A stretch of 64,000 nt of DNA from Mycoplasma buteonis (lineage in GTDB: Bacteria; Bacillota_I; Bacilli_A; Mycoplasmatales; Metamycoplasmataceae), in assembly GCF_000733865.1 (NCBI RefSeq), contig NZ_JPOK01000005.1:1-64000 (forward strand), read 5' to 3'. The position numbers and the translations under genes were made by a program. Positions 20,115 to 35,334 of this stretch are shown here, piece after piece; within the stretch, counting starts at the first letter, position 1, and the number at the start of each line of letters is the position of its first letter. The notes below the pieces were generated by a model, which had not been told where the DNA came from, searched no databases, and was given only the letters and a program-made list of their open reading frames with translations.

Positions 20115-21738
20115 TAAAATCAAGCAAATAAATAGAAAAAGATTTATTTTTATTTCATTTTCTATTATTATTTTTTTATTTGGTATTTGATATTTACAAT
20201 TTTTTCAAATACATATTAATTTATTTAGTAAAAGTTTTGAAATTATCCGAAATTTATTCGCTTTTAAATGAGATTATTTAAACAACCCAAATGATAATTT
20301 GTGAATTTGAAATTTAAAAAAATTATTTGAAACAATAGAAATTATTTTTAGTGCTACAGCATTTAGCTTTTTCATAGCTTTAATTACTGCTTTTTTTTCT
20401 GTTCCTCGAATTTTCCAGCACAAAATTTTGATTTATACAACCAGAATTTTAATTTTAATACTTAGATCGTTTCCGATTTTAATATTTCTTACAATGTTTC
20501 AAAAAATATTGGGTTCACAAAAAATAATTGCTTTTTCTGTTTATTTTTGATTTACTTGACTTTGGTTGCATCGTTATTTTGTTGAAATTATAGAAAATAG
20601 TAGTTTTAAAAAATTTTACTTATCTGTTTTACTTGGTGAGTCTAAACTAATTGCTTTTTATAAATATTTATTTTTACCTAATAAAAATAAATTACTAATG
20701 AATTTTTTACTAGGAATTGAATCAAACGTAAGATGAAGTGCAATTTTAGGTATTGTTGGTATTTTTGGTATAGGCGACTTTTTTCACACCTTCACAAAAA
20801 TAGAAGATATGAAATATTTAGGAATTACTATTTTATACATTATGCTACTAGTTTTCTTTATTGAGGCTATTTTATATACTTTTAATAATTTTTTATTTAG
20901 AGAAAATAAATATAATTTACCACAAAAATCTAAGTGATCAATTTATCGTCATAAACAAATAATTAAAATAGTTTTATTTTTATTTTCACTTTTCTATAGC
21001 TTATATGGTTTTATGCATATTCTATTTGATTCAAGTTATATTTTTAATCAAAATGGTTTTAGTGAATTTTTTGGAACTTTTTTTAAGTTAGATTTTAGTG
21101 AAATTACAAATGATCCAAAAGTTTATTTAATTTATATTAAAATAGCTTTTCAAGTTTATATTGTTTTATTTATTGGTTTTTTTTCTGCTGCTTTTTATTC
21201 CTTTTTTTGTGCAGATAAACTACATAATATATCAATAGTTTTTCTTTTTAAACTTCTTTTGAGCTTTATAAAAGCTATTCCAATAATTATTTTTTTCATT
21301 ATTTTTAATCCTATTTTATCCACTTATGCAGCACTAACGCTATCGTTAGCTGTTTCTACCTTCAGAAGTTTAGCTAAGCAATTTAATGAACATTTTAATG
21401 CTATTTCTTCAAAAGAAATTAATCTCCTAAGAGATTTAGGATGAAGTAAATGAAAGATTTATATAGACTTTATCTTTAAAAAGGCACTTAAATTTGTCTT
21501 GGGTAATGCGTCTTTTGAAATAGAAGGTACATATCGGAATGCTATGAATTACAGCATGTTTATTCCGTCTGGTATCGGTATTTATGAGCTTATTAGTCGT
21601 TATTCAAAGTATAATCAATATGGAAAAATTGTTCCTTTATTATTACCTGCAATCATCCTTTTTATATCTTTGGAATTAAGTTACCTATTCATTAAGACTA
21701 AAAAATTTCAAAAAGATAATTTACGTTGAACGAACTAA
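20107..21738 (+). CDS. P69 ABC transporter permease (two fused domains)
   Basis: 543 aa membrane subunit of the TPP importer. It consists of two PhnE-like permease units in tandem (around residues 65-270 and 330-530), each with about six membrane segments. Each unit has an inner-membrane EAA-type coupling loop: LLGESKLIAFYKYLFLPNKN and LLRDLGWSKWKIYIDFIFKK. The start is TTG 20107, overlapping the stop of the ATPase by 8 nt; no ATG precedes the first helix, and ATT 20110 is an alternative. UGA-Trp codons are frequent. Completes the riboswitch-controlled operon. Confidence 0.88.
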
Positions 21739-21754
21739 TATAGTTCGTTTTTTT
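21731..21754 (+). terminator. terminator of the TPP transporter operon
   Basis: CGAACTA (21731-21737), loop ATA, TAGTTCG (21741-21747), T run. The p69 stop codon is at the stem-loop junction. Confidence 0.85.
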
Positions 21755-21812
21755 GTTTACAAAACAAATATAAAGTAAAAATTTTAAGTAATTTTAAGAA
21801 TTAAAATATCTG

Positions 21813-21852
21813 TATACTAAAAAATAAAAACTTGATGGTGCAAGATTTTTTT
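21813..21852 (+). promoter_or_regulatory. upstream promoter and early terminator-like hairpin before rpoB
   Basis: TATACT at 21813-21818 preceded by TG, then CTTG (21831-21834), loop ATGGTG, CAAG (21841-21844) and seven T residues. A transcript from this promoter could stop after about 30 nt. Confidence 0.4.
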
Positions 21853-21954
21853 ATTCCATATTTTTTTAGAAAAATTCAAAAAAAATCTTAAAATGCCTAT
21901 TTTTTAGGTAGAAAAACTTTTTAAACTGTTTGCTTTCGAAAAAAAACTTTTTTG

Positions 21955-21960
21955 CTAAAA
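21955..21960 (+). promoter_or_regulatory. rpoB-rpoC promoter, extended -10
   Basis: TGCTAAAAT (TG-N-TAAAAT, -10 at 21955-21960). The same motif precedes tuf twice. Leader of about 50 nt to the AGGAAGGG site at 22002-22009. Confidence 0.6.
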
Positions 21961-22014
21961 TATATATGCATTTTATAGACATATTATTAAATATGTAAAT
22001 AAGGAAGGGTGTTT

Positions 22015-25000
22015 ATGGAACAAAAAAAATACATTAACCGTAAGTTTGGACCTAAAACAATAAGAAGAGATTACTCAATTACAAAAAAATCACTTCCATT
22101 GTTTGATATTCTTGCAACAAGTAAAGAGAGTTTTGAACTTTTTATTAATAAAAAAATTCAAGAATGCTTGCAAGAAGTATATCCAATCGAAGCAGCTAAT
22201 AAACAAGTTAGACTAGATTATTTAAAAAATTCACTTAGATTAGAATTACCTTTTAAAAAATCTACTAGCGAAAGCGAAGAAATTAAAAAATGTAAAGCTA
22301 AAGGTATTAACTTTAGTGTTAAAGTGTACGCAACTTTAAAAAGAGAAATCACAGAAACAGGAGAGGTTCGTTTAGATGAAGTTTTAATTGGTGAAATTCC
22401 ATACATGACTTCAGGTGGAAGTTTTATCATTAATGGTTCTGAAAAAGTTATTGTTTCTCAGTTAATTCGTTCACCAGGTGCTTACTACGGACTTGGAGTT
22501 CGTAACAAACAATCTGATGACCTTTTCAACAAATTAGAAATTTTACCAAGAATTGGTTCTTGATTAGAAGTATCACATAAAGTTACATCTTCAACAATCG
22601 ACTCAGTTAAAGTTAAAGTTGATAAAAACAAAAATATTAACTTAGCAACATTTTTAGGGTCATTTGGTTTAAGTGCTCAAAATATCGAAGAATTATTTGG
22701 TAAAAGTGAACTTTTAGAAGAAACTCTTAGAAAAGACAAATTAATTTTAAATTCAGAATTATCACATGAAGAAATGGTTGACGCTTGTCAAGAAGAACTT
22801 TTCAGAGGTTTAAGAAAAGGTGATCGTATTTCAGATGAAGCTAAGAAATCATTAATTCCTGGTATTTTATTTGATAAAAAACGTTACAACTTATCAGTAA
22901 CTGGTCGTCACATGCTTAATAAAAAGCTTTCTCTTTTAGACCGTATTACTAACACATACTTAGCGGAAGATTTAAAAACTAAAAACAACGAAGTTGCTTT
23001 TGCTAAAGGTACATTCATTGATTTTAAACTTGCTAAAAAAATTCAAGAACATTTTGAATTAGGTTTAATTTCATCTGAAAATATTCCTGGTATTGATCCT
23101 GAATTTGTATATCACAGATTAATTAATACAAATAAAGATCTTAAGAAAAGAACAAAAATTATTAAAGTTAAAGTTTATCCAACAAGAAAAATGATGGAAA
23201 ATGCAGATAAAGAACCAGTTCTTGTTATTGGAAATGATCCAAAATCTGTCGAACAACATTTATTAATTTCTGACATTATTGCAGCAATTAATTACTACTT
23301 CAATTTAACAGAAGGAATTGGGCAAGATGATGATCCGGATTCACTTACAAACAAACGTATTGTTTCTGTTGGTGAATTACTCGAAGGTCAACTTTCTGTA
23401 GCTTTAACTAAGTTAGAAAAAACCACTCGTGAAAGAATGGGTGCGAAAGAAGCTGAAAAAGTTACAGCTAAAAATGTTACAAATAATAAGTTAGTAACAA
23501 ACCAAATGAAGACATTCTTTAACTCTTCAAAACTTTCACAATTTATGGATCAAATCAATCCACTTGCTGAAGTTTCAAATAAACGTCGTGTTACATCACT
23601 TGGGCCTGGAGGTCTTAACCGTGATACAGCTCAATTTGAGGTTCGTGACGTTCACTCTACTCACTACGGAAGAATTTGTCCTATCGAAACTCCTGAAGGA
23701 CCAAACATCGGACTTATTCTTAACTATGCTACATTTGCAAAAGTAGATGATTTAGGTTTCCTTAAAACACCATATTATAAAGTAAATGATGGTATTGTTG
23801 ACTACAACGATGTTAGATATTTAACTGCTGCAGATGAAATTGGTTACTCATTTGCTCAATCATCAGTTCTTGTGGATGATACAAATAGAATTGTTTCACC
23901 AACTTTAACAGTTAGACGTGATTACAACTATATTATTGCTAAACCAGAAGATGTAGACTTTATTGAGGTTTCATCTAAACAAATTGTTTCGGTAGCTGCC
24001 GCTGCTATTCCATTCTTAGAAAATGACGATGCTAACCGTGCACTTATGGGTTCTAACATGCAACGTCAAGCAGTTCCTCTTTTACAAGCTGAAGCACCTT
24101 ATGTTGCTACAGGTATTGAATCTGATATTGCTAAATATTCTTCATACAACATTACAGCTAAAAAACCTGGTGAAGTTGTTTATGTAGATGGTTCAAGAAT
24201 TCATATTAAAAATGATAAAGGTGTAACTGACAAATATTCATTAAGAAACTTTGAAAGAAGTAACCAAGGAACATTAATTCAACAACGTCCAATTGTACAA
24301 GTTGGTCAATTTGTTGAAAAAGGTGACTTACTTGTAGATGGTTCATCATTTAAAGATGGTGAAATGGCTTTAGGTAAAAACTTACTTGTAGGATTTACTA
24401 CATGAAATGGTTATAACTTTGAGGATGCTGTTATCATTAACGAACGTCTTGTTAAAGATGACGTATTTACATCAATCCACATTGAAGAACAAACAATTCA
24501 ATTCAGAAGCAGCCGTGCTGGTGATGATGAATTAACTAACGATATTCCTAACGTTTCAAAATTTGCTTTAAGACATTTAGATGAAAACGGAATTGTTAGA
24601 GTAGGTTCAGAAGTTGTTCCAGGAGATATTTTAGTTGGTAGAACTTCTCCAAAAGGTGAAGAAAACCCTTCACAAGAAGAAAAATTATTGATGGCTATCT
24701 TACAACAAAGATCATCAAATAAAAAAGATACTTCATTAAAAGTTAAAAATGGACACAACGGAACAGTTATTCACGTAGAAGTCCTTTCAAGAGACAAAGG
24801 TGATGTTCTTGAAGAAGGAATTGACAAAATCGTTAAAGTTTCTATTGCACAAAAACGTAAAATTAAAGTTGGTGACAAGGTTGCTGGACGTCACGGTAAC
24901 AAAGGTGTTATCTCAATCGTTTTACCTGAAGAAGATATGCCATACTTAGAAGATGGTACACCACTTGATGTAATGCTTAACCCACAAGGTGTTCCTTCAC

Positions 25001-25612
25001 GTATGAATATTGGACAAATTCTTGAATTACACCTTGGTATGTCAGCAAGAAAATTAGGTGTTAAATTTGTTACACCTTCATTTGATGGAGTTAAAAAGAC
25101 AGATATTGAAGCCGCTTTAGAAGAAGCCGGATTAAATAAATCAGGTAAACAAGTATTAATCGATCCAATTACAGGTAGAAAATTTGATAAACCAATTTCA
25201 GTTGGAGTTATGTATATGCTTAAACTTAACCACATGGTTGATGATAAGATGCACGCACGTAGTGTTGGTCCATACTCATTAATTACACAACAACCACTTG
25301 GAGGTAAGTCTCAAAATGGTGGACAAAGATTTGGAGAAATGGAAACATGAGCTATCGAATCATATGGTGCAACAAATGTACTTCAAGAAATTCTTACCTA
25401 TAAGTCAGACGATATTGCAGGACGTAATGCATTATATAGTGCTTTAGTAACAGGAAAAGAATTACCAAATCCTGGTATTCCAGAATCATTCAACGTTCTT
25501 AGTTATGAACTTAAAGGACTTGGAATGAAATTAGATATTTCAGAAAGTGAAAGTTCAGAATCAGAAGATGAAATGGAACTTTTCCAATACTTAGATGGAG
25601 GAGGAGAAAGTT

Positions 25613-25620
<8 letters not shown>
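22015..25620 (+). CDS. rpoB: RNA polymerase beta subunit
   Basis: 1201 aa, full length. Forms one half of the catalytic cleft and the rifampicin pocket. The cluster I sequence [19 protein letters not shown] is near residues 508-526: compared with E. coli it has Asn at position 526 (residue 522 here), Ala at 522 and Thr at 531. Asn526 is the change linked to natural rifampicin resistance of mollicutes. Conserved blocks [17 protein letters not shown] and [17 protein letters not shown] are intact. ATG 22015 with AGGAAGGG 5 nt upstream is chosen over GTG 22009. It overlaps rpoC by 8 nt. Confidence 0.98.
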
Positions 25621-30043
<4,423 letters not shown>

Positions 30044-30051
30044 AAATAATT

Positions 30052-30076
30052 AGTGCAAAGCAATTTGCACTTTTTA
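30052..30076 (+). terminator. rpoBC terminator
   Basis: AGTGCAAA (30052-30059), loop GCAA, TTTGCACT (30064-30071), T run. Confidence 0.88.
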
Positions 30077-30098
30077 TTTTGCTAAATTTAAAATAATA

Positions 30099-30134
30099 AA
30101 AAGCGTAGCACAATTAATTGCACTACGCTTTTTT
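30099..30134 (-). terminator. terminator of tRNA-Thr (bidirectional)
   Basis: AAGCGTAG (30101-30108) pairs with CTACGCTT (30123-30130), flanked by A and T runs, so it works in both directions. It lies just downstream of the minus-strand tRNA. Confidence 0.7.
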
Positions 30135-30148
30135 AGTCATGAATGATA

Positions 30149-30224
30149 TGGTGCCGACAACTGGATTCGAACCAGCGACCACCTCCTTACCATGGAGATA
30201 CTCTACCTGCTGAGCTATGACGGC
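30149..30224 (-). tRNA. tRNA-Thr (GGT)
   Basis: 76 nt on the minus strand. Anticodon loop ATGGTAA gives GGT. T arm GGTTCGAATCC and encoded CCA. The acceptor stem GCCGTCA/TGTCGGC contains a U-U mismatch at the fifth pair. Sits alone between rpoC and ffh. Confidence 0.95.
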
Positions 30225-30262
30225 ATATGTAAAATTATTTTACCACAATTTTACAATTTTAC

Positions 30263-31612
30263 CTAAAATCCACCAAAGCCGCTACCTGATGGCATTTTAC
30301 CAGCTTTAACATTTTTCACAATTTCACTCATTTTTTTGCTCATTGCATCAAAATCATTTAATAGCTTGTTAAATTCTTGTGCTGAGCGACCACTTCCTTT
30401 TAAAATTCTTTCTTTACGCGAAGCTTGTTTTAAAAGTTTTGGATTTTTTCTTTCTCTAATCGTCATAGAAGACATAAGGATTTGATAAACTCTCATTTTT
30501 TCTTCTGCTTTATCAATTTGTTCTTCATCAACTTTACCAGCTAGATTTCCTGGTAACATTTTTAAAATTTTAGAAAATTTACCTAAATTTTTGACTTGTT
30601 TAATTTGTTCCATTAAGTCATCAAGAGTATATTGACCTGAAAACATTCTTTCAAGCATTGATTGAGCTTTATCTTGATCAATGACATCTTGAGCTTTTTC
30701 TACAAGAGAAAGCACGTCACCCATACCTAAAATACGGTCTGCCATACGTTCTGGATAAAATAAATCAAGATTAGAAACTTTTTCTCCTGTTCCAATAAAA
30801 CGAATTGGTAAATTTAAAACTTGGCGTAAGCTAAGAGCTGCACCACCACGAGCATCTGAATCTAATTTGGTGATAATTGTCCCTGTTAATTTCAAATTAT
30901 CGTTAAAAGTTTGAGCAACATTAATAACGTCTTGTCCACTAAGAGCATCGGCAACAAAGAAAATTTCACTAGGTTTGGCTATTTTTTTAACTTCAATTAA
31001 TTCTTGCATTAATTTTTCATCAATACTTAATCTACCTGCAGTATCGATAAGAATTAAATCATTTCCATTTTCAGTCGCAAATTTTAAAGCATTTTGCACA
31101 ATTTCTTCTACTGAATGATTGGTGCCCATTTCAAAATAATCCACTTGAATACTTTTAGCAAGTGTAACAAGTTGATCGACAGCCGCAGGACGGTAAATAT
31201 CTGCTGCAACAACTAGTGGTTTTTGAACCAGTTTCTTTTTACGTAAGTAAAAAGCTAAACGAGCTGTTGTTGTTGTTTTTCCTGAACCTTGCAATCCTGC
31301 CATCATAATAATGTAAGGTTTTTTATCAATTTTCATTTCTTTAACTTGTCCACCTAAAATAGCAGTTAATTCTTCATGAAAAATTTTAACCATCATTTGA
31401 GATGGATTTAGTTTTCCTATAACCTCTCTCTCTAAAGCTTTTTCTTTAACATTTGTTATAAAGCTTTTAACAACTTTTAAGTTAACGTCGGCCTCAAGAA
31501 GTGCCATTTTTACTTCACGTGTGATTTCGGCGATATCTTCTTCTGTAAGCATTGTTTTCTTAGCCATTTTAGCTAAACTTTTTTCAAATCTTTTTTCTAA
31601 AAATCCAAGCAT
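30263..31612 (-). CDS. ffh: signal recognition particle protein
   Basis: 449 aa GTPase that binds signal sequences of nascent proteins with 4.5S RNA and docks to FtsY. N domain, then G domain with P-loop GLQGSGKTTTT (around residue 105), IDTAGR, TKLD and the M domain with the RNA-binding SMTIRERKNP...RKERILKGSGRS near the C-terminus. The short glycine-rich end (SGSGFGGF) is ordinary. It starts 39 nt after tyrS behind GAAAGG. Confidence 0.97.
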   Translation of the reverse strand: MLGFLEKRFEKSLAKMAKKTMLTEEDIAEITREVKMALLEADVNLKVVKSFITNVKEKALEREVIGKLNPSQMMVKIFHEELTAILGGQVKEMKIDKKPYIIMMAGLQGSGKTTTTARLAFYLRKKKLVQKPLVVAADIYRPAAVDQLVTLAKSIQVDYFEMGTNHSVEEIVQNALKFATENGNDLILIDTAGRLSIDEKLMQELIEVKKIAKPSEIFFVADALSGQDVINVAQTFNDNLKLTGTIITKLDSDARGGAALSLRQVLNLPIRFIGTGEKVSNLDLFYPERMADRILGMGDVLSLVEKAQDVIDQDKAQSMLERMFSGQYTLDDLMEQIKQVKNLGKFSKILKMLPGNLAGKVDEEQIDKAEEKMRVYQILMSSMTIRERKNPKLLKQASRKERILKGSGRSAQEFNKLLNDFDAMSKKMSEIVKNVKAGKMPSGSGFGGF

Positions 31613-31630
31613 ATTTACCTTTCTTTTAAT

Positions 31631-31650
31631 AAAAAAGAGCTAAGCTCATT
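31631..31650 (-). terminator. hairpin between tyrS and ffh
   Basis: GAGC-TTA-GCTC followed on the minus strand by six T residues. The stem is short, so read-through into ffh is likely. Confidence 0.5.
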
Positions 31651-31651
31651 T

Positions 31652-32884
31652 TTACTTAATTTTAATGCAGTATACGTTTTTCTTTCCAACGTGTAAAATA
31701 GCATATTTATTTTCGAATAATTTAGAGTTTAATAAAAATTCTTCTGTAATTGGTTCGTAGTTTATTTTAATTGAATTAGTTGCTAAAAATTCTCTAGCTT
31801 GACGTCTTGATGAAATAACTTTGTTAGATATTAATTGTTCGATTAAATTTTGATTTGCTTGCAATGTAAGAGATTGAATTTCTTTTGAAATAAAATCTAA
31901 GTCTTCAATAGTATAACTTGATAAATCATTGTTTTTACTAAATAACAACTCTGTTACTTTTTGAGCTAAAATAGCATCTTGTTCCGAATGGACTTGCTTA
32001 ATAACATGAAATGCTAATGATTTTTGTGCTAATCTTTCTGAAGAATTTGCATTATGTTTTTCCATAATTTCATTAATTTGTTCAATAGGTAAAAATGTTA
32101 ATCAATTTAATAATTTTTCAACCTGAGAATCTGGTTGATTAATTAAGAATTGGTACATTGAGTATGGTTTAGTCATTTCTTTATCTAATCATAAACTACC
32201 ACCACCAGTTGATTTACCAAACTTTTTACCATTAGTATCTGTTAGTAAATCAGATGTTAGAGCAACAGCTTTATGTTTGTCACCCACCACTGATGCAATC
32301 ATGTCTAAACCTGTAGTTAAATTACCTCATTGATCAGAACCACCAAATTGAATAAAAATTTGATTATCTTGATAAAGTTTTAAAAAGTCATATCCTTGAA
32401 TTAAGGTATAAGTAAATTCGGTAAAACTTAAACCGTTATGAATACGAGAAGCAATGCTATCTTTAGCTAGTAAATAACTAATATTTACTAATTTTCCAAT
32501 ATTTCTTAAAAATTCTAGAACATTCATATCTTTGTAAAAATCATAATTATCAATTACTGTCAAGCCAAAGCTTTCAATTTGATTTTTAACTTTTTCTTTA
32601 TTTTTTGATAATGTTTCTGAATCTAAAAGCTTTCTTTCGCTTTCTTTAAATGAAGGATCACCAATCATTCCTGTGGCTCCACCTAAAATAGCGTAAACTT
32701 TATACCCTTTTTCTTTAAATCTAAGGAGATTAGCAATTTGAATGTAGTTACCTAAGTGCAGACTTGTTGCTGTGGGATCAAAACCAGCATACACACCTGT
32801 CCCTTCTGGTAAAGCTAACAATTTCTCTTCATTGCTAATGTTTTTTAAAACACCACGACTTCTAAGTTCTTCTACGATATTCAT
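31652..32884 (-). CDS. tyrS: tyrosyl-tRNA synthetase
   Basis: 410 aa class I synthetase. HIGH variant HLGN around residue 43 (GFDPTATSLHLGN), tyrosine-binding YTLIQGYDFLKLY and QFGGSDQWGN, KMSKS variant KFGKS, and a C-terminal S4-like tRNA-binding domain. Two UGA codons (one directly after GGSDQ) are Trp, so the gene is one frame. Its ATG overlaps the stop of the upstream gene (TAATG). Confidence 0.97.
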
Positions 32885-33468
32885 TAGATTAGGTATTCCT
32901 TTCCTATTTGTTCTTCAGTTCCAAAAATTAAACCTTCTTTTTCTTTACCAAGTGTTTTATAACCTGTTAGCATTCCCTCACTAGTAACATCCAAAACTTT
33001 ACCTGTTAAAACAGATGTACCCATAAATGTTGTAGCTCCAGGACGTGCTAATACTACTACTTTTCCTTCTTGTGAATCTAAAGTATTTGTTACTAATGTA
33101 ACAGTTTTATTTTCTTTTGTGTCAATTAAAACTTCTAAGACAAAAAGTTTTTCGCTTTTAGGGTGCACATTTCTAGATAAAATTCTTCCATAAACAAATT
33201 GCGAAATAATGTTTAAACTTAAATTATTTTCTTTTGCATATTGTTTCACAATCTCTTCTTGTTCTAAATTTAAGCTAAAATATTTTTGATCTTTTGAAAT
33301 TTTTAACACACTATTATCCAATCAGTTTATTGATTGAATTTGATTATTTTCATCTACAAAAAAGATAGCTTTATCAGTGGTAATTTGTTTAGTTGCTTTA
33401 ATTTTTGAATCTACAAAAATAATTGAATGATTTTGAAAAAAGGTATTTAAATTATTTGCTATTAACAT
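32884..33468 (-). CDS. YtpR-like protein with tRNA-binding domain
   Basis: 194 aa. The C-terminal half carries the EMAP/tRNA_bind OB fold found in PheT and YtpR (GRILSRNVHPKSEKLFVLEV, then VLARPGATTFMGTSVLTGKV). The N-terminal half has no recognised domain. The start at 33468 is found only when UGA is read as Trp (SINWLDNS); the internal ATG at 33321 is not the start. The promoter -10 lies 7 nt upstream. First gene of ytpR-tyrS-ffh. Whether it acts in trans on tRNA is unknown. Confidence 0.8.
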
Positions 33469-33475
33469 ATTACAT

Positions 33476-33507
33476 ATTATAACAAAAACGTTTTTTTATA
33501 ATATAAT
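33476..33507. promoter_or_regulatory. divergent overlapping leaderless promoters
   Basis: On the minus strand TATAAT lies at 33476-33481 (TG-T before it), 7 nt from the ATG at 33468. On the plus strand TATAAT lies at 33502-33507, 6 nt from the ATG at 33514. The two -10 boxes are 20 bp apart, so the -35 zones overlap the opposite promoter. Confidence 0.6.
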
Positions 33508-33513
33508 AAAAAC

Positions 33514-34374
33514 ATGTTAAAAATAGCTATTGTAGTAGATTCTTCTGCTGGTTTATCAAAGCAAGAAGCAACAAAAAATAATTGATTTTTTATTCCATTA
33601 ATGATTTTTTTTGATGATAAAAAATTAGCTGATGGAATTGATATTACATCAGATAATTTATTTGATCATTATAACTTAGAATCTGGTAGTGCAAAAACAT
33701 CAGCAACACCTATTGGCATAGCTCAAGATACTTTTGAAAAGTTATCATCAGAGTATGACTATGTTTTAGTTTTTCCTATCTCTAAATATTTATCAAGTCA
33801 AGCTGCAATGCTTGAAAGTGCAGCCAAGGATTTTGCTAATGTCCGTGTAATCCAATCAGTTTATGTTGCTCATTTAATTTCTCTTAAAGTAAAAGAATTT
33901 GAAAGCATGATTCAAAAGGGATTTTCTTTTGAAGAAGCTGCTAATCAAATTGAAAAATGAGATGATCAAATTGATGTAACATTAGTTCCAAAATATAATG
34001 ATTATTTAGTTAAAGGTGGGAGATTAAGTCCTGCAGCAGCTACTCTTGCAAAATTACTTCAAATTGTTCCGATGATTAAATTTACAGATGGTTCTTTAGT
34101 AAAAGAAGGTAAAGGTCGTATTTTTTCTAAAACTATTCAAAAAGTTATTGACAGCAAGTTTGAAAATTTAACCGATATAGAAAACTATGATTGTGTTATT
34201 TTACACTCAGGAAACTTGGAAATTAGTCAGTATGTTGAATATTTAACTTCTAAGTATAATATTGTTCCTTATATTTCTAGTTTAGCTAATGTTATTGCGA
34301 TGCACACAGGCCCAGAAGCGATTGTAATTATTAAATTACCAAAATTAAGTGAAAGTCAAAAAGCATTGTTTTAA
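33514..34374 (+). CDS. DegV family fatty-acid-binding protein
   Basis: 286 aa. DegV/FakB proteins hold a fatty acid and present it to a kinase (FakA) for phospholipid synthesis. Seen: DSSAGLS near residue 9, SATPIG (binding loop, around 65-70), FPISKYLSSQ, KGGRLSP near 170 and HSGN near 232. The UGA codon near residue 24 makes shorter ATG starts look likely, but ATG 33514 gives the conserved first strand. No fakA gene nearby. Promoter shared back to back with ytpR. Confidence 0.88.
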
Positions 34375-34387
34375 AACTATGCTTTTT
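34358..34387 (+). terminator. terminator overlapping the DegV gene stop
   Basis: AAAAAGCAT (34358-34366) and ATGCTTTTT (34379-34387); the stop TAA is in the loop. tsaE starts 10 nt later, so some read-through is expected. Confidence 0.65.
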
Positions 34388-34396
34388 ATTTAATTT

Positions 34397-34786
34397 ATGA
34401 AACTAATAACTAACTCAATTACAGAACTTGATAATTTTATTGCTACATTAATGGCGAAAATTAAAGAAAAACAGTTTGTTTTACTTGAAGGTGACTTAGG
34501 TGCAGGAAAAACAACTTTTGTAAAATTACTTGCAAAACAATTAGGAATTACAGAAAGAATTACTTCTCCGAGTTTTAACTATATGAAAGTATACGATGGA
34601 TTAGTACATATTGATTTATATAACTATAAGGGTGATTTAGAAGAATTTGAAGATTATTTTGAGGATAATATAGTTGCAATCGAGTGAGCTAATTTATTAA
34701 AAAGTAATTTGCCACATTATCTGAAAATTCAAGCTAGATTACTAGAAGATGGGATGCACGCTTTTGAACTTGTGGAGGAAAAATAA
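34397..34786 (+). CDS. tsaE: t6A synthesis ATPase TsaE
   Basis: 129 aa ATPase of the threonylcarbamoyl-adenosine (t6A37) pathway. P-loop EGDLGAGKTTF (residues 32-42), SPSF switch region and the HIDLY...D motif are present. It is the first gene of tsaE-tsaB-tsaD and overlaps tsaB in TAATG. No clear ribosome-binding site before the ATG. Confidence 0.93.
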
Positions 34787-35334
34787 TGAACGTTTATTTA
34801 GATACTGCAACTGAAGATTTTGTTTTAATTTTGTTTGATGATAATTTTAAAGTTTTAGATTCAGTTCTTTTGCAAGGTTACAAAAAGAAAGTCCAATTAA
34901 TTACTGAACAATTTGAAATGCTTTTAAATAAAAATAAACTGAAAGTGCAAGATATTACAGGTTTATATACCAATTTAGGACCAGGTTTTTTTACAGGAGT
35001 TCGTAGTTCGCTAGTTTATTTTAGAACTATCAGCTTATTAACGGGAGCAAAAACTTTTTTTACAAATAGTTTTAAATTACTGAAAAATCAAAAACCTGAT
35101 TTAGAAATGTTAATTTTAGATGCTCAAGGTAATAAGAAGTATTGTTTTGAAACTAAAAATATTTTTTATGATGAAAATACTATACAAGTTTTAGAAACAG
35201 AGCAAGTAGCTATGAAAATTGATTATCAAGCAATTATTAATAATTTTGCAAATTATAAAAATTGCTTTGAAGAAATTTTAGCTATGCAGGCTGAACCGCT
35301 TTATATTAAAAAACCACAAATTGGAGGTCATTAA
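34786..35334 (+). CDS. tsaB: t6A complex subunit TsaB
   Basis: 182 aa, shorter than E. coli TsaB (231). An ASKHA-fold inactive partner that forms the dimer with TsaD. Conserved YLDTATEDF start and NLGPGFFTGVRSSL segment (around residues 64-78, GPGSFTGLR in other bacteria). The stop overlaps the tsaD start by one base. Confidence 0.9.
   Translation: MNVYLDTATEDFVLILFDDNFKVLDSVLLQGYKKKVQLITEQFEMLLNKNKLKVQDITGLYTNLGPGFFTGVRSSLVYFRTISLLTGAKTFFTNSFKLLKNQKPDLEMLILDAQGNKKYCFETKNIFYDENTIQVLETEQVAMKIDYQAIINNFANYKNCFEEILAMQAEPLYIKKPQIGGH

Noticed and set aside
24498-25235. Minus-strand frames inside rpoB
   Set aside because: Antisense shadows of a highly conserved gene.
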